Below, one piece after another: positions 35,744 through 45,092 of a DNA stretch of 64,000 bases. Below the pieces are notes generated by a model, which saw only the letters and a program-made list of their open reading frames with translations, did not search any database and was not told the origin of the DNA. The position numbers were made by a program, and so were the translations under genes. The stretch spans positions 744,001 through 808,000 of the forward strand of contig CAWBOK010000003.1 of NCBI GenBank assembly GCA_963790415.1, in the 5' to 3' direction. The stretch comes from JAJZQZ01 sp963790415 (GTDB taxonomy: Bacteria > Actinomycetota > Thermoleophilia > RBG-16-64-13). Each line of letters opens with the position of its first letter. Position 1 is the stretch's first letter.

Positions 35744-36673
35744 TTAGAGAACCGGTCGGGGCTTCTCCAGGCACAGGTCTACCAGGTCGTCGATGACAGC
35801 CGTGCCGGCGCACATCACCGTGTCGGCGCCGCCCCAGTAGATCTTCACGGTGCCGTCGTCCTCGGGTATGGCGCCGCAGGTGAAGACAACGTTGGGTACG
35901 TAGCCTACGTGCTCCCAGGGGTCCTCGGGCTCGAGGATCCACTCGTCGGCCACCCCCAACAAGAGGGCCGGGTCGGCAAGGTCGTGCAGCGCTACGCCCA
36001 GCCGGTAGACGGCACCGGCCATGGTCGGGTAGACGCCGTGATAGATGTGCAGCCAGCCCCGCGGCGTCTTGATGGGTGTCGCGCCTGGGCCGATCTTCTG
36101 TTCGTCCCAGTGGTAGGGAACCGGCTGCATCACCACGCGTGAGTCGCCCCAGTGGATCAGGTCGGGAGAGTAGGTGATCCAGATGGCCCAGGGCGAGATC
36201 TCGGAGTGGGGCCGGTCCAGTCGCGCATACCTTCCGCCGATGCGCTCGGGGATGATGACCACGTTGCGGCTGTCCGCCGGGGTGATGAGCGCCACCCGCT
36301 CCACCTGGCGGAAGTCGGCCGTCTTGGCCAGCGCGACCCGCACGCCGTGCCGGGAGTAGGCGCTGTAGGTCAGTAGGTACTCACCCTCCATGTGGCACAC
36401 GCGCATGTCCTCCACGCCCCACTCCTCGTACTCGGCGAAGACCCCTTTGGTGGCCGGTACGAGGAAGGGCTCGGGGCGGACGGTGAAGCGGAAGCCGTCG
36501 TCGCTCTCGGCCAGCCCGATGATCGAGCGGCCGTTGCGCCGGTGGGAGCGGAAGAGGAGCAGGTAGCGGCCGTCGTGCTTCACCGCACCCGCGTTGTGCA
36601 CCGTCGCCACGGGGTAGGGGACGTCGTCCTTCGTCAGGACGGGGTTGCCGGGATGTCGTTGGATCAGGGACAT
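35744..36673 (-). CDS. Glycoside hydrolase family 130 (mannoside phosphorylase type), copy 1
   Basis: A 309-residue five-bladed propeller enzyme. NPVLTKDDVPYP, NAGAVKHDGRYLLLFR, a WGVEDMRV segment (the general-acid Asp region), GPGATPIKTPRGWLHIYHGV and the DEWILEPEDPWE region match GH130. The family cleaves beta-mannosides by phosphorolysis or hydrolysis. It is convergent with the FtsX-like gene and lies three bases behind a DUF4143 ATPase gene. A second GH130 is at 53290. Confidence 0.88.
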   Translation of the reverse strand: MSLIQRHPGNPVLTKDDVPYPVATVHNAGAVKHDGRYLLLFRSHRRNGRSIIGLAESDDGFRFTVRPEPFLVPATKGVFAEYEEWGVEDMRVCHMEGEYLLTYSAYSRHGVRVALAKTADFRQVERVALITPADSRNVVIIPERIGGRYARLDRPHSEISPWAIWITYSPDLIHWGDSRVVMQPVPYHWDEQKIGPGATPIKTPRGWLHIYHGVYPTMAGAVYRLGVALHDLADPALLLGVADEWILEPEDPWEHVGYVPNVVFTCGAIPEDDGTVKIYWGGADTVMCAGTAVIDDLVDLCLEKPRPVL

Positions 36674-36676
36674 CAG

Positions 36677-37858
36677 TCACGCTCTTTCTTGGGCCAGGAG
36701 ATCGGCCGATTCGTCCAAGGGGATGGCGATTGTGTCACCGGCGATGGGGTAGGTTTCCTGCCCCGGATACACTACGAATCGGCGCTCGGGCTGAAGGTCG
36801 GCGCAGGCGGCGTGGAAGCCGCGCTCTGGTCTCGGCGAAAGGCTACGCTTGATCTCCACCGCCCACAGGCGACCGTCCGGCCAGGCCAGCAGCAGGTCGA
36901 TCTCCGCTCCGCCGCTGGTGCGGTAGAAGTGGCCTTGGACGCCCTGCGGCGCCGAGGCGAGCAGGTTCTCTATCACGAAGCCTTCCCAACTGGCTCCCAC
37001 CACGGGGTGCCCCAGTAGGGTGTCCTTGTCGCCGATGGCCAGCAGCGTATGCAGCAGACCGCTGTCGCGCACGTATACCTTGGGCGACTTGACCAGCCGC
37101 TTGCCCAGGTTGGTGCGCCAGGCCGGCAGGCGCCGGACCAGCAACAGGTCGGAGAGCAGGTCGATGTAGGCGGCCGCGGTCTTGCCGTCCACACCCAGGT
37201 TGCGCGCCAACTGTGCGACGTTGAGCGTGCCGCCTTGATGATGGGCCAGCATGGTCCAGAAGCGGCGCAGGGTCTCGGCCGCGATCCTCGGACCGAATTG
37301 CGGGATGTCGCGCTCGAGGTAGGTGCGGATGAAGTCCTGCCGCCAGCGCAGGCTTTGGGCGTCATCCGCCGCGAGGAAGCTCTCCGGAAAGCCACCACGC
37401 TGCCACAGTCGGTCGACCGTCGTCGCAATCGGCCGTTCACGGATCTCGAGCACGGAGAAGGGGCTCAGTTCGAGGTAGCTGATGCGTCCGGCAAGCGTCT
37501 CACCGGACTGCCTGAGCAGGTCCAACGAGGCCGAACCCAGCAAAAGGTACATACCCGAGCGATGACCGGCTCGCCGAGCGCGATCTATGAGACCGCGCAG
37601 CACCGGGAACAGGCCGGGGGCGCGGTGCACCTCATCGAGAATCACCAGCCGCCCGAAATGATCGGGTAGATAAAGTTCGGGCTCGCTGAGCTTGGCGCGA
37701 TCGCGCTCCGACTCGAGGTCGAGATACAGGGCCTGGTGTGCCTCTCCCTCAGCGAGAGCCAGCGTCGTCTTACCGACCTGCCGCGGTCCAAGCAAGGCCA
37801 CGGCAGGCACCTGTTGAAGGCGCTGGTGGAGTTCGGAGGCGAGCTTGCGCCTAATCAT
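36677..37858 (-). CDS. AAA_14 / DUF4143 ATPase
   Basis: A 393-residue protein with Walker A LLGPRQVGKTTL near residue 22, Walker B LVILDEVHR near 70, and the C-terminal DUF4143 region ending in the nuclease-like GGAEIDLLLAW...WAVEIKRS. The D...EIK pattern resembles PD-(D/E)xK enzymes. Such genes are mobile and of unclear role. The start lies in an AT-rich stretch (37850-37895: TAATCATATATGTAATTATG) quite unlike the surroundings, consistent with acquisition. No ribosome site is seen. Confidence 0.85.
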   Translation of the reverse strand: MIRRKLASELHQRLQQVPAVALLGPRQVGKTTLALAEGEAHQALYLDLESERDRAKLSEPELYLPDHFGRLVILDEVHRAPGLFPVLRGLIDRARRAGHRSGMYLLLGSASLDLLRQSGETLAGRISYLELSPFSVLEIRERPIATTVDRLWQRGGFPESFLAADDAQSLRWRQDFIRTYLERDIPQFGPRIAAETLRRFWTMLAHHQGGTLNVAQLARNLGVDGKTAAAYIDLLSDLLLVRRLPAWRTNLGKRLVKSPKVYVRDSGLLHTLLAIGDKDTLLGHPVVGASWEGFVIENLLASAPQGVQGHFYRTSGGAEIDLLLAWPDGRLWAVEIKRSLSPRPERGFHAACADLQPERRFVVYPGQETYPIAGDTIAIPLDESADLLAQERA

Positions 37859-37968
37859 ATATGTAATTATGGAGGTGCGTTACGTGATTTGCAAGCTTAG
37901 GAATGTGTTCGCTCACCGCGAGGCGCCCAGTCCGGGCGTTGGCTTGGCTTCGCGTGCTGCGGCGGTCC

Positions 37969-39651
37969 TCAAGGCCCCAAAAGGACCGACCGTGACAGCA
38001 TGCCTCCGGAGATGTTTCGCGCATCGAAGCCATTCTGTACGAGGATGCGCGTCGCGTAGTACGCGCGCTGGCCGGAGCGGCAGAAGACGAGGATCTCGCG
38101 GTCGCGAGGGAGTTCGCCCAGGCGCGCCCGCAGTTGATCAAGCGGGATGTTGATCGCGCCAGGCACGCACTCTACGGAGAGTTCCTCCGGATGGCGTACA
38201 TCGAGAAGGAACCCGCCAGCGGCGGTATCCCAGTGGCTGAGAGGCAGGTCGGCGCGGAGCACGTCGGCGGCGACCATGCCCGCGAAATCGACGGGATCCT
38301 TTGCGCTCCCGAACGGGGGCGCGTAGCAGAGCTCGGCTTCTTCCAGGTCGTAGACCGTCGCGCCCATCTGGATGGCCATGGCCATGGCGTCGATCCGCTT
38401 GTCGACCCCATCCTCGCCTGCGGCCTGCGCTCCGAGGAGGCGCCCGTCGGACGTGCGGAAGATGACTTTCATGGCGATGTACTTGGCTCCGGGGTAGTAC
38501 CCTGCATGCGAGTTCGGGTAGAGGTAGATCTTCTCGAAGTCGTCGTCGCCGAGCCGCTTGAGCAGCTTCTCGCTGGCGCCGGTGGCGGCGACCGCAGCCC
38601 CGAAGACCGCGCAGATCCAGCTGCCTTGGGTTCCGCGGAAGCGGGAGTCACGCCCGGCGATCACGTCGGCCGCGATCCGGCCCTGGCGGTTGGCCGGCCC
38701 CGCGAGGGCGACGAGCGACCACTGGCCGGTGACGAAATCCTTAACCTCGACGGCGTCGCCGACGGCGAAGATGTCCGGGTCGCTGGTGCGCATGTGCTCG
38801 TCGACGCGGATGCCTCCCCGTTCGCCGATCTCGATGCCGGCCATCGTCGCCAGCGAGGTCTCCGGACGCACACCGATCGCCAGGATGACGATATCTGCCG
38901 GGTGCATCGCGCCCGACTTGGTCAGCACCTCGAGGGAGCCGTCTGCCGACTCCCGGAAGGAGTCCACCCCGTCACCGAGGGCGAGGCGCACACCGAACTT
39001 CTCCAGGCGACGCTCCACGTAGCGTGCCATCTCCTTGTCGAGCGGAGGCAGGACCTGATCGAGCATCTCTACGAGCGTCACGTCGAGCCCGAGACCGATC
39101 AGGTTCTCCGCCATCTCGATGCCGATGAACCCGCCGCCGATCACCACCGCGCGCTTCGGTCTCCTCACCGTCTGGAACCCAGAGTACGAGTGCATCCCGG
39201 ACAACTCGCCCCGTTCGATCCACGCGCGGATGGCCCTCGCGTCGGGCACCGTCCTGACCGAGAAGATCCCGGCAAGGTCGATGCCGGGCAACGGCGGACG
39301 GATGGGAGCAGCTCCCGGGGACAGGACGAGCGTGTCGTATGACTCGGTGGTGACCTCACCGGTCGTATGGTCCCTGAGTTCTACGGTCTTCTGGTCCGCC
39401 GAGACCCTGATGACTTCGCAGCGCGTCCGCACATCGATCGCGAACTGCTCGCGGAACGTCGCTTCGTCGGCCACCAGGAGACTCGACTCCTTCTCGATCA
39501 CGCCGCCGACATGGTACGGCAGCCCGCAGTTCGCATACGAGACATACGGCCCGCGTTCGACCATGAGGATGTCGGCAGTTTCGTCCAACCGGCGCAGACG
39601 CGCCGCACACGACGCGCCACCGGCCACTCCGCCCACGATGATGACCTTCAT
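37969..39651 (-). CDS. CoA-disulfide reductase / NADH oxidase with C-terminal rhodanese domain
   Basis: A 560-residue flavoenzyme. The FAD motif VGGVAGGASCAARLRR starts it, the redox Cys is in SYANCGLPY near residue 43, the NAD motif VIGGGFIGIEMAE is near 155, and the second FAD contact is FAVGDAVEV. Residues about 465-560 form a rhodanese domain with LLDVRHPEEL and the active Cys in CRSGQRA. Such fusions reduce CoA disulfide or persulfide/polysulfide. ATG 39651 is chosen because GAGGCGGAAG precedes it. Complete, 138 bases behind the MFS gene on the same strand. Confidence 0.92.
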   Translation of the reverse strand: MKVIIVGGVAGGASCAARLRRLDETADILMVERGPYVSYANCGLPYHVGGVIEKESSLLVADEATFREQFAIDVRTRCEVIRVSADQKTVELRDHTTGEVTTESYDTLVLSPGAAPIRPPLPGIDLAGIFSVRTVPDARAIRAWIERGELSGMHSYSGFQTVRRPKRAVVIGGGFIGIEMAENLIGLGLDVTLVEMLDQVLPPLDKEMARYVERRLEKFGVRLALGDGVDSFRESADGSLEVLTKSGAMHPADIVILAIGVRPETSLATMAGIEIGERGGIRVDEHMRTSDPDIFAVGDAVEVKDFVTGQWSLVALAGPANRQGRIAADVIAGRDSRFRGTQGSWICAVFGAAVAATGASEKLLKRLGDDDFEKIYLYPNSHAGYYPGAKYIAMKVIFRTSDGRLLGAQAAGEDGVDKRIDAMAMAIQMGATVYDLEEAELCYAPPFGSAKDPVDFAGMVAADVLRADLPLSHWDTAAGGFLLDVRHPEELSVECVPGAINIPLDQLRARLGELPRDREILVFCRSGQRAYYATRILVQNGFDARNISGGMLSRSVLLGP

Positions 39652-39788
39652 CTTCCGCCTCACTTTCACGTTCTGTTCCTTCTGTCTCGGCATCGAGCGC
39701 GGCGAGATCAGCGCCCCTTCACCGCTCATCGGCCGCGCGGTCGAACGCCCAAGCCGACCATCCGGATCAAGCCGCGCCTCGACCGACC

Positions 39789-41420
39789 CTACACAGGCAC
39801 CGAACCCGGCTGCTGCTTGGGGATCCGCCCGCTGAAGAACAGGGCGATCACGCCGATGAGGGCCAGCACCGCGAGGGCGGCACGCAGGCCGTCGATCTGA
39901 GAGCTGTTGTACTGGTCGACGATCTCGCTGGTGAGTTCGGCCGAGGCGCCCGCTGCGGTCAACTGTTCCGTGAGGTCGCTCTGGGAGATGAAAGGCACGC
40001 CTGCCGCAAGGTTCGCGCTGGCCTGCGTCTTCACTTCCTCGGGTACGTTGGGGTTCTGCTGGATCCCGGTGAGGAACGAGGCCGTGAGGGCGGCGATCAG
40101 TACCGAGCCCGCCAATGCCGTGCCGATTGAGGAACCGAGCTGGCTGGCGGTGTTCTGCAGCCCGCCGACCTCGGAGGTCTGCTCGGTGGGCACCGCCGAT
40201 ACGGTCACGCTGCCGAGCTGCGACGCCAGCGCCCCCATGCCGAGACCCACGATCAGCATGGGCACGAACACGACGGAGGAATCGGCTCCCACCTCGAGGC
40301 CCGCGATCAGCACCAGGATGCCCGCGATGAGCGCCAGCAGGCCGAGGCGCACGACGCGCCGAGGCGAGGCCTGGGGAAAGAATCGGGGGATGCCCACTGC
40401 GGCGACCAGCATGGCCAGCGAAAGAGGCACCAGGCGCATGCCGGTCTCCATCGCCGAAAGCCCCAGCACCACGGAGAGGAAGAGAGGCACGATGAAGAAC
40501 ACCCCGGCCATCATCAGGAACTGGAACAGGAAGGTGGCGAGTCCGCCGGTGAGCTGCCGTATGCGCAGCAGCGCGGGCGCGATGAGGGGCTCCTTGCCGG
40601 TGCGCTCCAGGCGTCGCTGCCAGCGCAAGAACACCCAGAGCAGGAAGAGGCCGGCGATGACGAACCAGAACGTGAGCGACAGGCCCAACAGGGATGTGGC
40701 GCCCTCCTTGGGCAACACCCAGCCCCATGCTGACGACTTGAGCACGCCCAGAACGAAGAGGGCGAGCCCCGCGGCCCAGATAACGGCACCGATCAGGTCG
40801 AGACGCGGGCGCCCCTCTACCGGAGAGTCGGACGCCCGGCGGGCCAGGATGAGGATAGCGATCACGATGATCACCTCGCCGGCGAAGACATAGCGCCAGG
40901 AGAAGTAGGTGGTCATGAAACCGCCGATCACCGGGCCCACGGCGATCGCGATCGCGCCGGCGGCGGCGACGAGCCCGTAGGCCCGCGGGCGTCCCTCGGG
41001 CGGGAAGTTGCCGGCCACCAGCGCCACGATCGCCGGCATGATCAAGACGGCGCCGAAGCCCTCGAGGAACGACCAGCCGATGATGAGCACCGTGAGGTTG
41101 GGCGCCAGCGCCGTGGTCATGGAGCCGCAGCCGTAGATGATGCAGCCAAGGGAGAAGGCCCGCTTGCGGCCGATGATGCTGCCGACCTTGCCGCCAAGGA
41201 CCATGAGGCTGGCCATGACCAGGGTGTAGAGGGTGATCGCCGTCTGCACGCCGGTGATGGTCGTGCCTAGATCCTCTGCCACGGTGGCGATCGACACGTT
41301 CATGACCGACGTGTCGAGGGTCATGAGGAACTGGCCGGTGGCCAGGGTGAAGAGAATGAGGCCGGCGCCGGCTGCGGCGGCGCTTGCGCCCGTCTTGCCG
41401 GCGGCAGTCTGCTTCGCCAT
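39789..41420 (-). CDS. MFS drug exporter, DHA2 (EmrB/QacA) family
   Basis: A 543-residue transporter with about 14 helices. LDTSVMNVSIATVAEDLG in the first helix, GGKVGSIIGRKRAF in the loop after helix 2 and GPVIGGFM in helix 5 are DHA2 marks. ATG 41420 follows AGGAGGAG. It probably exports hydrophobic compounds. A promoter is proposed at 41491-41520. Confidence 0.9.
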   Translation of the reverse strand: MAKQTAAGKTGASAAAAGAGLILFTLATGQFLMTLDTSVMNVSIATVAEDLGTTITGVQTAITLYTLVMASLMVLGGKVGSIIGRKRAFSLGCIIYGCGSMTTALAPNLTVLIIGWSFLEGFGAVLIMPAIVALVAGNFPPEGRPRAYGLVAAAGAIAIAVGPVIGGFMTTYFSWRYVFAGEVIIVIAILILARRASDSPVEGRPRLDLIGAVIWAAGLALFVLGVLKSSAWGWVLPKEGATSLLGLSLTFWFVIAGLFLLWVFLRWQRRLERTGKEPLIAPALLRIRQLTGGLATFLFQFLMMAGVFFIVPLFLSVVLGLSAMETGMRLVPLSLAMLVAAVGIPRFFPQASPRRVVRLGLLALIAGILVLIAGLEVGADSSVVFVPMLIVGLGMGALASQLGSVTVSAVPTEQTSEVGGLQNTASQLGSSIGTALAGSVLIAALTASFLTGIQQNPNVPEEVKTQASANLAAGVPFISQSDLTEQLTAAGASAELTSEIVDQYNSSQIDGLRAALAVLALIGVIALFFSGRIPKQQPGSVPV

Positions 41421-41490
41421 CAGATACTCCTCCTGGTGGTGCGGTCAGGGTCTCGGTGGCAGGGCCACCCCGTTGACAGGGCGACGTCGC

Positions 41491-41520
41491 ATCGTATCCT
41501 GCGGGGACGGCCGGGCGCAA
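41491..41520 (-). promoter_or_regulatory. Promoter for the MFS gene
   Basis: On the minus strand TTGCGC (41520-41515), 18 bases, TACGAT (41496-41491), about 70 bases before the ATG at 41420. Match is moderate. Confidence 0.4.
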
Positions 41521-41549
41521 CGTTCGGTCGGCGGCTCTCGCGACTCGAG

Positions 41550-42131
41550 CTAGCGGAGATAACGCGTGTTGAGCTCTCGCATGTCGTGCCGGACAAGGGG
41601 AACGAAACGCACCGTGAGCCCAGTCGGCCCGACTTCCACAACGGCCACCGTGGGACCATCGTCTTCCTCATCCGGTGCGCTCGCGCTGCCGGGGTTGAGG
41701 TAGAGCGTGCCGTCCACCCACGCGACGCTGGGCACGTGGTCGTGACCGAAGACGACCAGATCGGGACGTCCGCCGGTCGCGCCGCCGCTGAGGTCGCCGG
41801 CAGCCAGCCGTTTGAAGAGTCGCTTCTTCTTGTGACCCACTACATAGCGAACGCCTCCGACCACTCCGACCGCTTCTCTCGGCAGACGCTCGGCGAGTTC
41901 AGGCGGCTCGACGTTGCCCGCGACCGCCACCACCGGGGCAACAGACTCCAACATGGTCAGGATGTCCGGGTCGACGATATCGCCTGCGTGGATAATCTGG
42001 ATCACGCCTGCAAACACGTCGAGCACAGTGGGATCCAGTGCCCCATGGGTGTCGCTGATCACGCCGATGCGTACGGTGGACGCGGAAACGTCCGACCGGT
42101 CCGTGGTCGTCTGCGATGGCTTCTTCGTCAC
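41550..42131 (-). CDS. YfcE/MJ0936-type metallophosphoesterase
   Basis: A 193-residue phosphodiesterase with GVISDTHG, HAGDIVD, GNVEPP (usual form GNCD) and VFGHDH (usual form GHTH). The metal set is otherwise complete. GTG 42131 is used because GAGGAAGAAC precedes it; about 20 polar residues then lead to the domain. It lies 64 bases behind the lipid-kinase gene on the same strand. Confidence 0.85.
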   Translation of the reverse strand: MTKKPSQTTTDRSDVSASTVRIGVISDTHGALDPTVLDVFAGVIQIIHAGDIVDPDILTMLESVAPVVAVAGNVEPPELAERLPREAVGVVGGVRYVVGHKKKRLFKRLAAGDLSGGATGGRPDLVVFGHDHVPSVAWVDGTLYLNPGSASAPDEEDDGPTVAVVEVGPTGLTVRFVPLVRHDMRELNTRYLR

Positions 42132-42195
42132 GTTCTTCCTCGGGTGTGTCTTGCGAAACAGTGCGTGTCTGAACAAGCAGAGTCGACGCCGCCGG

Positions 42196-43551
42196 TCAAG
42201 ACGCGTCAGCCGCTTTCCCCCGGATGGTGTCCACGAGCGCGCCAATGCTCCAACCGGGCTTGAGCTCGGCCAGGGCGGCCGCCGACAACCCGACTGCCTC
42301 CCGAGGCATGCGTAGGCGCAGGGCTCCCGGCATGCTCGCGAAGCGGATGGGCGACGGGACTGTGACGGCCTCCCCATCTATCGCGATGTCTATTGGCCCG
42401 TCCGATCGCACCTCGAAGTCAAGAGCCTGCCATTGGAGCCAGCCGGGGAAGCTACGGATCCGGCGGGCCATCTCGAGCGCAGCGAACTCGACCGCCGCCC
42501 GCGGTCCGTCGATCTGCGCGGCGAGTAGACCCAGGGTGCCGCTGTCGAGACGAGTGCGGCTGGCAAAACCGGCGAGACTCTCCAATTGGTAGGGATTGTT
42601 CGAGACCTGGATGATCTGGGCGCCGGCGTGCTCGGCGCCGTCCGGTCCGGTGAACACGAGCTTGGAGAGGGCGCCTTCTCCTAGAAGGGCCGGCAGCATG
42701 TCGGCCGCCGTCTTCAGCTTGGCGTCCCGGTAGTCGGGAGACTGGACTATGGAGCCGTAGACGCCCAGTGACACGTTGTTCACGAAGACCTGATCGTTCA
42801 CGCGACCGAGGTCGATCCGCCGCTCCAGGCTCTCCCCGAAGGCATCGAGAGACTTGGCCGGGTCCTCGATATCGAGGCCCAGATCGCGGGCGAAGTCCAT
42901 GCGGGTGCCGACGGGGACGCAGACGAAGGCCACGTCATGCTCGGCCGCTATGGCGGCCACCGCTGCTTGGGACCCGTCGCCTCCGGCCATCCCGAGGACA
43001 TCGGCGCCTCGCTCGATTGCGTCTCGAGCCAGCTGCAGCAGGTCGTCTCCCCGGTTCAGCATGACCGGCTCGATGTTCCGTTTTCGAGCCTCGTCGACCA
43101 TGTGGAACCGTTCCACCTTGCCGCCCCCGGACTTCGGGTTCATGATCAGGACCGGGTGTCGGGCGGGTGGCACGACGTCGCCCGCCGGGGTGACGTCCTC
43201 GGCGCGGGGGGCGCGCCAGGAGAGGGCATAGCGGGCGAGGGCCAGGGCGGCGACTACGAGAACGGCCGTGACAATCAGCATGAACCCGTGGTACTTGCCC
43301 TTGCCGAGGATGGTCGCCACGACGCCGACCACGGCCGCCAGCAAGACCAGCACTGCGAGGATTCGGCCTATCCCGCGGCGTGTGAGCGCCTCCCATCCAC
43401 TGGCGACCACCACGGCCACACAGAGCAGGAGAAGGAGCATGGGGCCGATGTTGACGACGATGAAGGCGGCTGCGACCAGCGCGAGCACCGCTGCAAGCAG
43501 GGCTCCGACGGCGGCGGCCCGGTGGGCTGCGGTGGGTCCTGCAGGATTCAT
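42196..43551 (-). CDS. Diacylglycerol/lipid kinase family protein with N-terminal membrane domain
   Basis: A 451-residue protein. About four helices (residues 12-110) precede the DAGK catalytic domain: IMNPKSGGGK, MAGGDGSQAAVA and VPVGTRMDFARDLGLD. The last motif usually reads GTRNHFA or GTGNDFA, so the Asn is replaced by Met. The nucleotide GGDGS is intact. It phosphorylates a lipid or related alcohol at the membrane. ATG 43551 follows GGAGGAG. Confidence 0.88.
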   Translation of the reverse strand: MNPAGPTAAHRAAAVGALLAAVLALVAAAFIVVNIGPMLLLLLCVAVVVASGWEALTRRGIGRILAVLVLLAAVVGVVATILGKGKYHGFMLIVTAVLVVAALALARYALSWRAPRAEDVTPAGDVVPPARHPVLIMNPKSGGGKVERFHMVDEARKRNIEPVMLNRGDDLLQLARDAIERGADVLGMAGGDGSQAAVAAIAAEHDVAFVCVPVGTRMDFARDLGLDIEDPAKSLDAFGESLERRIDLGRVNDQVFVNNVSLGVYGSIVQSPDYRDAKLKTAADMLPALLGEGALSKLVFTGPDGAEHAGAQIIQVSNNPYQLESLAGFASRTRLDSGTLGLLAAQIDGPRAAVEFAALEMARRIRSFPGWLQWQALDFEVRSDGPIDIAIDGEAVTVPSPIRFASMPGALRLRMPREAVGLSAAALAELKPGWSIGALVDTIRGKAADAS

Positions 43552-43654
43552 GCCACTCTCCTCCAGCGTTGCGGACGACACCATGGCCGCCGGTCGACAG
43601 TGTAGAGTGCGGAGCGCGGTCTTCGGGCGACTACCGCGCTCCGCACCGCGATCG

Positions 43655-44041
43655 CTACTCCTGCTTGAGTGGGTTCGCCACAATCAGAGCGTAGAAGATG
43701 AGCGCGTACATTACCATCATCACGATCGACCAGATCGGATAGACGGGGAGCCACATCAGTTCCGAGATCATGGCCAACCCCACGAAGATGGCGCCTACCA
43801 CTCGGCCCCAGGTCTGGCCCGCCAGGACGGCCAGCCCCGCAAACATCAGCAGAAGGCCCATGATCAGCATCCACCATGCCAGTCCGCTAACGTCGATGAA
43901 GTAGTAGGCGTTGAATCCACGCACGACCCACTCGTCTTTGAAGATGCCGATGAAGCCCGTGATCGCCCTGAACGCACCTACCGTGATCAGCAGGAGCGCA
44001 CCTCCTGCAGCCCAACCGGTCCACTTGTCCTCCGAGGCCAT
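43655..44041 (-). CDS. DUF7144-like small membrane protein
   Basis: A 128-residue protein with four helices: WTGWAAGGALLLITVGAFRA, then GLAWWMLIMGLLLMFAGLAV, LAGQTWGRVVGAIF and WLPVYPIWSIVMM. This is the layout of DUF7144 proteins of actinobacteria; function unknown. ATG 44041 follows AGGAG. Clear promoter at 44076-44104. Divergent from a TetR regulator. Confidence 0.8.
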   Translation of the reverse strand: MASEDKWTGWAAGGALLLITVGAFRAITGFIGIFKDEWVVRGFNAYYFIDVSGLAWWMLIMGLLLMFAGLAVLAGQTWGRVVGAIFVGLAMISELMWLPVYPIWSIVMMVMYALIFYALIVANPLKQE

Positions 44042-44075
44042 CTCGTTACTCCTTTGTCCGATTTCGTCGCTTGGC

Positions 44076-44104
44076 ACTATATGTCTGAATCAGCAGAGGA
44101 CCAA
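44076..44104 (-). promoter_or_regulatory. Promoter for the DUF7144-like gene
   Basis: On the minus strand TTGGTC (44104-44099), 17 bases, TATAGT (44081-44076), leaving a leader of about 28 bases. A CACGT-CT-ACGTG palindrome (44125-44136) just upstream may be the operator of the divergent TetR protein. Confidence 0.6.
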
Positions 44105-44226
44105 ACACCACGAGAGGAGTACTCCACGTCTACGTGTTCGCGCGGGTTCCCCCGTGGCTGCCTGGGCGCGACATGGCCACATCTTTCGGTTATGCTCTGT
44201 TCGCGCAGGGAACGCGGGGAGGGACG

Positions 44227-44871
44227 ATGAGTGCCGGAGTGATCTCGAACGTGAGTCCGGATAGAAGCATCGGCCGGCTGCGCCGGCGCAGCCGCGACGA
44301 ACTCCTCGACGAGTTGGCCGCGATCTTCGCCGAGGACGGTTTCGCCGGCGTGTCCGTGGGCGAGCTTGCCCGGCGACTGCGCTGCAGCCGGTCGACCCTG
44401 TACCAGATGGCGCCTACGCACGATGATCTCGTGCTCGCTGCTCTTGGTCACGTCTTCGGTCGGATATGGCGCAGAGCGAATGAGGTCGCCGCCGCTGAGC
44501 ATGGAGCCGCCGCGAAGCTGCAGACGTGGGCTCTTACCGTGATCGAGGACGCGGGAGTGCTCACGCCGAGATTGCGCGGCGACATCGTCGCATGGGAGCC
44601 GTCCCGCTCGACCTTGGAAGCGAGCCTGAGGGACGGCTTAGCCGATTTCGCGATCCTGTTCGAGGGCGCGATCGAGGCCGGGGAAGTCCGCCCGGCCAAC
44701 ACCGTCTTCGCTTTCCAGTGGCTGCAAGCAGCCTGCTCACTGGCTAACGATCCTGTGTTCCTGCAGGCCTCGGGACTCACCCACCGTGCTGCGTTGGAGG
44801 AGATCCGCGAAGCCTTCTTCTCGGGCTTCGTCATCTCGGAGGAGCGTCCGGGGATCACTGTCACCACCTGA
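44227..44871 (+). CDS. TetR-type transcriptional regulator
   Basis: A 214-residue regulator. The HTH at about residues 25-70 reads IFAEDGFAGVSVGELARR and LRCSRSTLYQMAPTHDDLV, a TetR pattern with TLYQMA in place of the usual TLYYHF. The C-terminal helices form the ligand domain. ATG 44227 follows GGGAGGGACG. Probably controls the divergent DUF7144-like gene. Confidence 0.85.
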   Translation: MSAGVISNVSPDRSIGRLRRRSRDELLDELAAIFAEDGFAGVSVGELARRLRCSRSTLYQMAPTHDDLVLAALGHVFGRIWRRANEVAAAEHGAAAKLQTWALTVIEDAGVLTPRLRGDIVAWEPSRSTLEASLRDGLADFAILFEGAIEAGEVRPANTVFAFQWLQAACSLANDPVFLQASGLTHRAALEEIREAFFSGFVISEERPGITVTT

Positions 44872-44903
44872 ACGCATGAGGGCGGCTCGGTCGCGAAGCG
44901 CAG

Positions 44904-44928
44904 GCCTGGGCCTTTTGCCCGCCCAGGC
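44904..44928 (+). terminator. Hairpin downstream of the TetR gene
   Basis: GCCTGGGC and GCCCAGGC form an 8-bp stem around CTTTTGCCC, 33 bases after the TetR stop. No U-run follows. Probable weak terminator. Confidence 0.5.
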
Positions 44929-45092
44929 TTCCGGACTCTGGACGGGCAGCCTTTTGGAATACCAAGAATCACTATCGCGGTACTCTCCATGCTAGACTCC
45001 CCAAGTTGAGCTGAGGTCCCCGCGGCCGGGAGTGGTAGATTGTTCTGATCGTCCGACCGCGGACCCGATTCACGCAGAGGAGAGGTGACAAG

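Noticed and set aside
39652..41520. Long upstream extension of the CoA-disulfide reductase frame
   Set aside because: It is the out-of-frame shadow of the MFS gene; the FAD motif starts right at Met 39651.
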